Source: Desulfobacterales bacterium
GTDB lineage: Bacteria; Desulfobacterota; UBA8473
Length of the DNA: 41,308 nucleotides
Direction: 5' to 3'
Assembly (NCBI GenBank): GCA_016209225.1
Contig: JACQWO010000086.1
Span: 1 to 41,308, forward strand
Shown here: piece after piece, positions 34,579 to 41,308 of the stretch
Layout of the letters: every line of letters starts with the position of its first letter
Position numbering within the stretch: position 1 is the stretch's first letter
Position numbers and translations under genes: made by a program
The notes under the pieces: generated by a model
The model's database searches: none
The model's input: only the letters and a program-made list of their open reading frames with translations
What the model was told of the DNA's origin: nothing

Positions 34579-36315
34579 ATGGATAATAAAGATAAATTGG
34601 CTGAGATAAAAGAGAAGAAGAAGGAATGGGAGGAGAAGGTGTTGTTGCCTGCGGCCAAGAGGTTTGGGATAGAGAAAAAGCCGACAGAATTTCATACGCC
34701 TTTAGATATAGCGGATTTTGACTTTGTGCGGGATGTTGGATTCCCTGGTCAGTACCCATTCACGACAGCAACCTATCCTGTAAGCCTTGTTCCCAGCATA
34801 GAGAGGGGTGCAAAGCCAGGAGGATTGAGAAGAGCAGGGACATATTCCGGGTATGGAACCCCGGAAGATACCAGGGACTACTATAAGCAGATGGCGAAAT
34901 TGAGCTGGACGGGAGGCCCAAACTTAGCACTCGACCTTCCCACTCAATGCGGTTATGATTCAGACAATGAGATGGTTGAAGGAGAGATAGGTAAGGTGGG
35001 TGTGGCAATAGATACCCTGAGGGATTTTGAGGTCATCTTTGAGGCGTTTACAGGCGATCAGGATGTCGACAGGATTGCCACAAACATCACTATCAATGCC
35101 GCTGCAAATATCCTGGTTGCCATGTACATAGCCCTTGCTGAAAAGAGGGGTATACCTATGGCAAAACTGAGGTGTACCCCCCAGAATGACATATTAAAAG
35201 AGTTTGTTTCCCGCGGCACCTACATATTTCCTCCGAGACCTTCTATGCGGATGTTTCGAGACAGCGTGGTCTTCTTTACAGAGAACCTCCCCGGAATAAA
35301 TATAACGAGTATTGGCGGGTATCATATCCGTGAAGGGGGGTCTACAAGAGAGCAGGAGCTGGCCTTCAGTATGGCCATAGGGATTGCCTATTTGCAGGAG
35401 GGTGTAAATGCAGGGGTTGATATTGATGCCTTTACCCCCAAGTTTACCTTCAACGCGTTTGGGGGAAGTATGCAGTTTTTCAAGGAGATCGCCTTTCAAA
35501 GGGCAGCTCGCCGGATGTGGGCAAAGATTCTTAAGGAGAGGTTTGGTGCGAAGAAAAAGGACAGTATGAGGATCAGATGTCCTATCACCGCCCATGTCGG
35601 TTGCAGCAGCACTACCAAACAACGGGCGTTGAACAACCTTTCCCGTTCTGTAGTGGGTGCCATTGCAGGTGTTCTTTCAGGAGGGCCACCTTATGCCTTC
35701 CCGCCGTATGATGAACCGTTGGGGTTGGGTTGGAGCCTGGAGGCAAGACAGCTTGCCGAGGATGCAACAAGGATTATCATGTATGAGACAGGGATGTGCG
35801 ATGTTATAGACCCCCTTGCCGGGTCTTACTATGTGGAGTCGTTGACCAACGAGATAGAGGACGCTGCATGGAAGGAAATAGAAAAGGTCGAGAGTATGGG
35901 TGGTGCGGTTACTGCCATAGAGAACGGGTATATGCAGCGTGAGGTTGCAAAGAGTGCTGCCGAACGTCAGGCCAGGATAGAGAGAAGAGAAGAGCTTGTT
36001 GTTGGGGTTAATTGTTTCACAGAGGAATATGAGTTGGATGTAACCACCAGCAAGATCATTGAGCATCCGTATTCTGAAGAGAAAAGGTATGATGCCGAGA
36101 AACAGCAGAAGGCTAACCTTGCTGAAGTCAAGCGTACAAGGAACAACAGGGAGGTAACGAGGCTTCTTGGAGAATTGGAGAGTGCTGCGAAAAAGGAAGA
36201 TAAGAACCTGATGCCCCTTTTTATTGATCTGGCAAGGGAATATGCGACTCTTCAAGAACAGTGCGATGTTTTGAGAGGTGTGTTTGGTGAATGGCAGTTG
36301 GATACGTTTGTCTAA
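34579..36315 (+). CDS. Acyl-CoA mutase large subunit (set 3, copy A)
   Basis: A 578-residue mutase-type catalytic chain of a divergent subclade. PTQCGYDSDNEMVEG near 121-135, QNDILKEFVSRGTYIFPPRPSMR near 202-224 (Arg212, the equivalent of substrate-binding Arg207) and GGYHIREGG at 246-254 (Tyr248-His249) are kept. The YPFTRG/WTIRQ region is replaced by YPFTTATYPVSL..GAKPGGLRRAGTYSG, and the substrate Arg of APR is Lys (TPKF, 286-289). The barrel's RTHCQTSGWSLT stretch is RCPITAHVGCSS. AAGGAGGT precedes the ATG. Copy B follows 23 bases later with near-identical ends. Confidence 0.9.
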   Translation: MDNKDKLAEIKEKKKEWEEKVLLPAAKRFGIEKKPTEFHTPLDIADFDFVRDVGFPGQYPFTTATYPVSLVPSIERGAKPGGLRRAGTYSGYGTPEDTRDYYKQMAKLSWTGGPNLALDLPTQCGYDSDNEMVEGEIGKVGVAIDTLRDFEVIFEAFTGDQDVDRIATNITINAAANILVAMYIALAEKRGIPMAKLRCTPQNDILKEFVSRGTYIFPPRPSMRMFRDSVVFFTENLPGINITSIGGYHIREGGSTREQELAFSMAIGIAYLQEGVNAGVDIDAFTPKFTFNAFGGSMQFFKEIAFQRAARRMWAKILKERFGAKKKDSMRIRCPITAHVGCSSTTKQRALNNLSRSVVGAIAGVLSGGPPYAFPPYDEPLGLGWSLEARQLAEDATRIIMYETGMCDVIDPLAGSYYVESLTNEIEDAAWKEIEKVESMGGAVTAIENGYMQREVAKSAAERQARIERREELVVGVNCFTEEYELDVTTSKIIEHPYSEEKRYDAEKQQKANLAEVKRTRNNREVTRLLGELESAAKKEDKNLMPLFIDLAREYATLQEQCDVLRGVFGEWQLDTFV

Positions 36316-36338
36316 GATGAGACAGGGGGAGATTTATC

Positions 36339-38075
36339 ATGGATAATAAAGATAAATTGGCTGAGATAAAAGAGAAGAAGAAAGAATGGAATGAGAAGGT
36401 GTTGTTGCCTGCGGCCAAGAGGTTTGGGATAGAGAAAAGGCCGACAAAATTCCATACGCCTTTAGATATAGCGGATTTTGACTTTGAACGGGATGTTGGT
36501 TTCCCAGGGCAATATCCATTTACCCCATCATCTTATCCAATAAGTCTTGTGCCTCGGATTGAAAAGGGTGCAAAGCCAGGAGGATTGAGAAGGGCAGGAA
36601 CATATTCCGGATATGGGACCCCGGAAAACACCAGGGATTACTACAAATTAATGGCGAAATTAAGGTATACGGGCGGTCCAAACCTGGCGTTAGATCTTCC
36701 TACCCAGTGTGGCTATGATTCGGACAATGAGATGGTTGAAGGAGGGATAGGTAAGGTGGGTGTGGCAGTAGACACCTTCAGGGATGTTGAGGTTATATTT
36801 GAGGCGTTTACAGGTGATCAGGATCTGGACAAGATCGCTACAAACATGACGATAAATGCCCCTGCAAATATCCTGGTTGCAATGTATATTGTTCTTGCAG
36901 AAAAGAGGGGTATATCACTGGCAAAGTTGAAGGGCACCCCACAGAATGACATACTAAAGGAGTTCATTTCCCGTGGCACATACATATTTCCTCCGAAACC
37001 TTCCATGCGGATGTTTCGAGACAGTGTGGTTTTCTTTACAGAGAATCTTCCAGCGTTGAATATTAATGGCTTTGGCGGTGCTCATATCCGTGAGGGAGGG
37101 GCCACAAGAGAGCAGGAACTGGCTTTTACTATGGCTAATGGGATCGCTTATCTGCAGGAAGGTATTAATGCAGGGCTCGATATTGATGCCTTTGCTCCCA
37201 GGTTTTCGTTTGTGGGATTTGGTGGAAGTATGGAGTTTTTCAAAGAGATCGCTTTCCACAGGGCGTCTCGCTGCATGTGGGCTAAAATTACCAAGGAAAG
37301 GTTTGGCGCAAAAAGTCCTGAAAGCATGAGGATCCGAAGCCCATACACAGCCTCTAGCGGTATCAGCGCCACCACCAAACAACGGGCGCTGAACAACCTT
37401 ACCCGCTCAGTCATAGGCGCAGTAGCCGGTGTTCTTTCGGGAGGAGCGCCAATGGCCTTCCCGCCGTACGATGAGCCGCTGGGGTTGGGCTGGAGTTTGG
37501 AAGCAAGGCAGCTTGCCGAGGATGCAACAAGGATTCTTATGTATGAGACAGGGATGTGCGATGTTATAGACCCTCTGGCCGGGTCTTACTATATGGAGTC
37601 ATTGACCAATGAGATAGAGGACGCAGCATGGAAAGAACTGGAGAAAGTCGAAGGAATGGGTGGCTCTGTGGCTGCTATTGAGAATGGGTATATGCAACGC
37701 TCGATTGCAAAGAGTGCTGCCGAACGTCAGTCCAGGATAGAGAAAAGAGAAGATCTTATAGTTGGAGTGAATTGTTTCACAGAGGAATATGAGTTGGATG
37801 TAACCACCAGCAAGATCATTGAGCATCCGTATTCTGAAGATAAGAGGTATGATGCCGAGAAACAGCAGAAGGCTACCCTTGCTGAAGTCAAACGCACAAG
37901 GAACAACAGGGAGGTAACGAGGCTTCTTGGAGAATTGGAAAGCGCTGCGAAAAAGGAAGATAAGAACCTGATGCCCCTTTTTATTGATCTGGCAAGGGAA
38001 TATGCGACCCTTCAAGAACAGTGTGATGTCTTGAGAGGCGTATTTGGTGAGTGGCAGATGGATTCGTTTGTTTAG
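36339..38075 (+). CDS. Acyl-CoA mutase large subunit (set 3, copy B)
   Basis: A 578-residue tandem paralogue of copy A, the same length and nearly identical over the first 50 and last 120 residues but clearly different in the barrel. The catalytic Tyr of GYH is Ala (GGAHIREGG, Ala248-His249), while the substrate Arg is kept (FAPRFSF, Arg288), the reverse of copy A. Arg212 (SRGTYIFPPKPSMR) is present. RSPYTASSGISATTK replaces the corresponding copy A stretch. This fits either a heteromeric enzyme in which one chain is less active, as in Propionibacterium MutA/MutB, or two enzymes with separate substrates. GGGGGAG precedes the ATG. Confidence 0.9.
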   Translation: MDNKDKLAEIKEKKKEWNEKVLLPAAKRFGIEKRPTKFHTPLDIADFDFERDVGFPGQYPFTPSSYPISLVPRIEKGAKPGGLRRAGTYSGYGTPENTRDYYKLMAKLRYTGGPNLALDLPTQCGYDSDNEMVEGGIGKVGVAVDTFRDVEVIFEAFTGDQDLDKIATNMTINAPANILVAMYIVLAEKRGISLAKLKGTPQNDILKEFISRGTYIFPPKPSMRMFRDSVVFFTENLPALNINGFGGAHIREGGATREQELAFTMANGIAYLQEGINAGLDIDAFAPRFSFVGFGGSMEFFKEIAFHRASRCMWAKITKERFGAKSPESMRIRSPYTASSGISATTKQRALNNLTRSVIGAVAGVLSGGAPMAFPPYDEPLGLGWSLEARQLAEDATRILMYETGMCDVIDPLAGSYYMESLTNEIEDAAWKELEKVEGMGGSVAAIENGYMQRSIAKSAAERQSRIEKREDLIVGVNCFTEEYELDVTTSKIIEHPYSEDKRYDAEKQQKATLAEVKRTRNNREVTRLLGELESAAKKEDKNLMPLFIDLAREYATLQEQCDVLRGVFGEWQMDSFV

Positions 38076-38082
38076 AATAATG

Positions 38083-38172
38083 GTAACTATTTTTGTAGCT
38101 ATTCAGGTGGATAGACTGTAGGCTGTAGCCTAACAGCCTTCAGCCTACAGCCTAAACAACCTGAGTAGTTAC
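38083..38172. repeat. Modular TIR element, CAGCCTA core
   Basis: The left end GTAACTAT is followed by a short insertion and GCTATTCAGG (to 38106); the right end CCTGAGTAGTTAC (38160-38172) is perfect. The core TAGACTGTAGGCTGTAGCC, then AACAGCCTTCAGCCTACAG, is of the same class as those at 18532 and 19029. Confidence 0.85.
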
Positions 38173-38195
38173 CTATTTTTTAAGGAGTTAAGTAG

Positions 38196-39464
38196 ATGAC
38201 AGGTTCTGATGCCAGTATCACTCAAGAGAATCAAGATAGTTATGGGTGGATAATCCTGGGCATTTTAACTATGGCCCAGCTGGTTATGTCCATGGGCGCT
38301 TACACATGGGGCCCACTGGCCCCGGTTCTTAGGGATGATTTTGACCTCAGCCGTGCTCAGATCGGGACTATTACCTCGGCGCTGTATTTCGCATCGGTTG
38401 TAATAGCCATACCATCCGGAATAGCCGTAGATAAGCTGGGCGCCCGGATTATGCTCGTTATAAGTCTGATTGTGATGGGGATACCTTTTGCTATTATGGC
38501 GTTGGCAAAAAGCTATCTGTTTTTCATAGTTTTTGCTGCAGTTGGCGGTCTGGGCTATGGAATGATAAATCAAATTTCGACCAAAGGTATTATGTACTGG
38601 TTTTCTATTAGGCTCAGGGCCACTGCGATGGGTATAAAACAGACAGGTGTTACTCTAGGGGGGGCGATTATTGCTGTTCTACTACCGGTCCTGACTGTGG
38701 CCTATAGCTGGAGGTTGGGGGTTTTGGTGGTTGGTATATTGATGTTAGCCATGGCTTTTTTGTCCCTGATATTTTATAAGGAGCGTCCCGTTCTCCCCGC
38801 CGAAGGGGCACCTGATGCAGCACCCACATCGAAAAAAGGCCAAAAAGGATCTATTCTAAAGGTAATGTCAAATCCTGTCCTTCTTATATTGTGTTTGATA
38901 ACACCGCTGATGGCCTTTGGGCAAACGGGCATTGCCTCATTCCTTGTGCTTTACCTGGAAGAGGAATTAAACTTTTCAGTGGGCCTCGCCGGAAGTTGCC
39001 TGACTGTTGCAATGATAGCCGGGGCAGCGGGCAGGATCGGTTGGGGTATCATTAGTGATCGTGTCTTTGCCGGAGACAGAATGATACCGATAGTTATTTT
39101 ATCGGTTATCGCTTTCATCGGTGCACTTGGAACAGCTTTCTTATCAAAAGCTTCTCCCGTCTGGCTGCCTTTTGTCTGGTCAATTCTGATGGGAGTCACC
39201 TTTATAGGCTGGAATGCTGTTTTGATAACCCTGGCTGCAGAGTTGGCAGGCAAGGAACTGGCCGGATCAATCATGGGTATTCTGGTAACCATTGCGTGGA
39301 TAGGTATCATAATAGGTCCCCCTGTCTTTGGGTATATTGCTGATAGTTTTGGCTATTATTGGAGTTGGCTATTAATCGCTGTTCTTGCCCTTTTAAGCGC
39401 GGCTGGTTTTCTTTACATCCTGCGACTCTCTAAAAGAGGGGGTCAGGAAGTTTCTGTGGGTTAA
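38196..39464 (+). CDS. MFS transporter (carrier 1)
   Basis: A 422-residue inner-membrane carrier with about 12 predicted helices in two halves split by a hydrophilic loop near residues 195-220 (PAEGAPDAAPTSKKGQKG). The helix 2-3 signature GIAVDKLGARIM and the helix 4-5 region GYGMINQISTKGIMYWF are seen. It belongs to the anion:cation symporter/organic-acid side of the superfamily, judging by its general pattern; the substrate is unknown. AAGGAG lies 8 bases before the ATG. Placement after the mutases suggests import or export of a pathway acid. Confidence 0.9.
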   Translation: MTGSDASITQENQDSYGWIILGILTMAQLVMSMGAYTWGPLAPVLRDDFDLSRAQIGTITSALYFASVVIAIPSGIAVDKLGARIMLVISLIVMGIPFAIMALAKSYLFFIVFAAVGGLGYGMINQISTKGIMYWFSIRLRATAMGIKQTGVTLGGAIIAVLLPVLTVAYSWRLGVLVVGILMLAMAFLSLIFYKERPVLPAEGAPDAAPTSKKGQKGSILKVMSNPVLLILCLITPLMAFGQTGIASFLVLYLEEELNFSVGLAGSCLTVAMIAGAAGRIGWGIISDRVFAGDRMIPIVILSVIAFIGALGTAFLSKASPVWLPFVWSILMGVTFIGWNAVLITLAAELAGKELAGSIMGILVTIAWIGIIIGPPVFGYIADSFGYYWSWLLIAVLALLSAAGFLYILRLSKRGGQEVSVG

Positions 39465-39512
39465 TCAAAAGACCAGGAAAAAAGAGCAGAAAGACACTCG
39501 GAGGATTCAGTG

Positions 39513-39542
39513 ATGGCACAATGTGCCGGGGTAATAAGATGA
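39513..39542 (+). CDS. Possible nine-codon leader ORF before MFS carrier 2
   Basis: ATG at 39513 with GGAGG 8 bases upstream encodes MAQCAGVIR and stops at TGA 39540-39542, one base before the ATG of the second MFS gene. That gene has no good ribosome site of its own, so translation may be coupled through this short frame. Could be chance. Confidence 0.3.
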   Translation: MAQCAGVIR

Positions 39543-39543
39543 G

Positions 39544-40863
39544 ATGCGAAAGGAGTTTGGAGCCATTAAGGACAAAATAAATAACCCAAAGTTTTTTTAT
39601 GGCTGGATAATAGCGATATGCTGTTTTATCAGTGCATCCAGTTATGGTTTTTTCTTCTCTCTAGGGGTATTCTTTAAGCCTTTGCAGACTGAATTTGGAT
39701 GGGGTGCCGGCTTGATTTCCACAATACACTCTCTTCATCTGGCAGTAATGATTCTTACTATTCCCATAATAGGGAGGATGACGGATAGATACGGATCAAA
39801 GATAATGTTTCTTTTGAGTGCCTTTTTTATGGGTCTTGGTTTCTTTCTTTGCGGTATCGTTAGTGAACTCTGGCAATTCTATCTGTTTTATCTTGTCGCA
39901 TCATTGGGTGTAGGTGCCACTACGGCTCTACCCACCTCAATCGTTCAAAAGTGGTTTATAAAGAAGAAGGGGTTGGCCTTGGGTATCGCAGTCTCCGGTA
40001 TCGGAGCAGGTCCTCCAATTGCGGCCCCCTTGGTAAATTATTTAATTTCACATTATGGCTGGCGAACATCTTATTTCATCATTGGAGTGCTCTTATGGGC
40101 TGTTCTCACTCTGGTTGCCCTGGCAATGGTAGACAGACCAGAGGAGATTGGACTTCGTCCCCTTGGAGAAGGAGAATTTGATAGCACATCCGAGTCGAAA
40201 CCGCAGATTGGCTTTGATACGATAATGGAGGAAACTACCTCGCTGAAGATACCAAACTGGATTACTAAAGATGTAATAAGGACTAAAACATTCTATATAT
40301 TGAGTTCTATCTGGATACTCTGTGCCCTGCCAGTGCACCTTGTCATGATCAATATAGTACCTTTCGCCATAAATATGGGTATACCCAAAGGGGCTGCCGC
40401 TGCTGGTCTCGGGCTCATCGGGGGGATAAGTATAGTTGGTAGACTTTTGGGAGGTGCCTTTTCGGATTTATTTGGATTGAAGAGATCCCTTATAGTGGCT
40501 GCCTTTTTTTCAACGGCTACGCTCCTCTGGCTCCCTTTTATAAAAACTTCCCACATGTTCCTTATCTTTGTTGTCCTTTATGGTTTCTTTTATGGAGCAA
40601 GGGTCCCACAGATTCCTGGTTTGATAGGAAACTATTTCGGGAACAAAAATCTCACGGAAATAATGGGTATATTCTGGGCAATTGCCGGAACCGGAGGTAT
40701 TATTGGTTCGTTAATAGGAGGGTTCGTGTACGATATAACCGGGAGTTATGTCATCCCTTTTTTAATCGCTGCCTTATGTTTTGGAATGGCCGGTGCCTTG
40801 ACCTTTTCCCTCAAAACACCAAAGCCGTTCATCGGTCTCGAGTTGGAAAAAGTAAGTCCCTAA
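39544..40863 (+). CDS. MFS transporter, OFA/monocarboxylate-like (carrier 2)
   Basis: A 439-residue carrier with about 12 helices. The N-terminal FFYGWIIAICCFISASSYGFFFSLGVFFKPLQTEFGW block, GRMTDRYGSKIMF loop and LPTSIVQKWFIKKKGLALGIA segment are typical of the oxalate:formate antiporter / monocarboxylate porter side of the superfamily. A hydrophilic central loop (residues 195-240) separates the halves. It probably moves a carboxylate across the inner membrane. ATG at 39544; there is no clear ribosome site directly upstream, but a short leader frame ends one base before it. It is the last gene of the co-directional island. Confidence 0.88.
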   Translation: MRKEFGAIKDKINNPKFFYGWIIAICCFISASSYGFFFSLGVFFKPLQTEFGWGAGLISTIHSLHLAVMILTIPIIGRMTDRYGSKIMFLLSAFFMGLGFFLCGIVSELWQFYLFYLVASLGVGATTALPTSIVQKWFIKKKGLALGIAVSGIGAGPPIAAPLVNYLISHYGWRTSYFIIGVLLWAVLTLVALAMVDRPEEIGLRPLGEGEFDSTSESKPQIGFDTIMEETTSLKIPNWITKDVIRTKTFYILSSIWILCALPVHLVMINIVPFAINMGIPKGAAAAGLGLIGGISIVGRLLGGAFSDLFGLKRSLIVAAFFSTATLLWLPFIKTSHMFLIFVVLYGFFYGARVPQIPGLIGNYFGNKNLTEIMGIFWAIAGTGGIIGSLIGGFVYDITGSYVIPFLIAALCFGMAGALTFSLKTPKPFIGLELEKVSP

Positions 40864-41111
40864 CGAATCCAATCATTGAGACTGCCTTCTATTCTGCTAT
40901 CATCCCCTTTCTGACCTCAGTTTCTTTTTAGGTTGATTTTTTTTATTTAGATATGCTAGTGTAAATTGAGATTGGTAGAGGATTCTTTTTGACTTCCAAG
41001 TAACTTAAATTTGAAAATGTGTTGTAAGTAGCTTATATTACTTGACATTTACCAAAAAAGAGTAAATTTACTGAAAGCGCAAGTTACTTTCCATTATAAT
41101 GCCGACGCGTC
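40864..41111. other. AT-rich gap before IS3 fragment
   Basis: No gene supported. AAGTAACTT near 41000 and AAGTTACTT near 41081 form an inverted pair that could be the end of an insertion sequence or a decayed copy of the window's repeats. All frames upstream of the transposase fragment are closed. Confidence 0.35.
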
Positions 41112-41308
41112 GACATAACCTATATTCCCCTTTCCCGGGGCTTCATGTATCTGGTGGCCATCATGGATTGGTGGAGCCGTTACGTCCTTTCCTGGCAGAT
41201 GTCCACGTCCCTGGATACGTCATTCTGCCTGGAGGCGTTAGAAAAGGCCCTTCAGTTTGGGAAGCCGGAAATATTCAATACCGACCAGGGCTCTCAGTTT
41301 ACCAGCAG
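41112..41308 (+). mobile_element. IS3-family transposase fragment (integrase core)
   Basis: The frame from 41112 reads DITYIPLSRGFMYLVAIMD, then WWSRYVLSWQMS, SFCLEALEKAL and FNTDQGSQFTS. These carry the first two Asp of the DDE catalytic triad of the rve integrase domain, typical of IS3-family OrfB (IS2/IS150-like). The N-terminal 100 or so residues and OrfA are missing: a TAA at 41097-41099 closes the frame just upstream, and no IS sequence is recognisable before it. The 3' part continues past the window edge. It is a 5'-truncated, presumably inactive insertion sequence. Confidence 0.88.

Overview
The window looks like a chromosomal segment of an anaerobic bacterium, most plausibly an uncultured Desulfobacterota (former Deltaproteobacteria) or a similar syntroph or sulfate reducer. 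This rests on the nrdR-ribD-ribE-ribBA-ribH-nusB order, the TRAP and Liv-type periplasmic binding proteins, and the large set of CoA-ester and B12-dependent mutase genes. No rRNA, tRNA, CRISPR array or prophage was seen. The assignment comes from gene content and remembered family patterns, not from a database search.

Layout. Positions 1-960 hold decayed minus-strand genes: an intact BrnA-type antitoxin, a BrnT toxin remnant, and a frameshifted conserved hypothetical gene fused onto it. ligA follows on the minus strand (1138-3147). A divergent plus-strand housekeeping operon then makes riboflavin (nrdR, ribD, ribE, ribBA, ribH, nusB; 3355-8234) and is driven by a good sigma70-type promoter at 3250-3278. 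A 479-base gap carries a 185-bp palindromic element and REP-like repeats, followed by a metallo-beta-lactamase-fold hydrolase gene. After another 482-base gap, everything from 10099 to 40863 lies on the plus strand with short gaps. It comprises an orphan branched-chain-amino-acid-type binding protein, three tandem TRAP binding proteins with one DctQ and one DctM, and then a roughly 21-kb CoA-ester island. A broken IS3-family transposase runs off the right edge.

The island contains four large and three small subunits of methylmalonyl-CoA-mutase-type enzymes in three sets (16865-19067, 26009-28123, 34123-38075). It also has two MmgE/PrpD proteins, an acyl-CoA ligase, a class III CoA-transferase, a methylmalonyl-CoA-decarboxylase-like crotonase, a PaaG-like crotonase, a nitronate-monooxygenase-type flavoprotein, a V4R-like cysteine protein, a radical SAM-PDZ-DUF512 protein, a FadR-type GntR regulator, a universal stress protein and two MFS carriers. 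A coherent reading is import of carboxylic acids by TRAP and MFS systems, CoA activation by ligase or transferase, B12-dependent carbon-skeleton rearrangement, then hydration, isomerisation or decarboxylation. The substrate cannot be read from sequence. Mutase set 1 has lost residues regarded as essential in methylmalonyl-CoA mutase, and its B12 subunit has lost the Asp of DxHxxG, so it probably does something different.

The most unusual feature lies between the genes. About fourteen intergenic elements share 13-bp terminal inverted repeats (consensus GTAACTATTCAGG ... CCTGAGTAGTTAC) but carry interchangeable cores: GGCACAAAG-type, GGTTCAAAG/ACCGTGA-type, CAGCCTA-type, or a four-helix-bundle S23 gene. 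Two more sites carry simple 7-bp arrays. The cores are mostly built on 7-bp periods. The left arm often supplies the stop codon of the upstream gene, and in one case the last codons. This looks like a modular, possibly mobile, gene-end repeat family associated with S23/IVP-type proteins.
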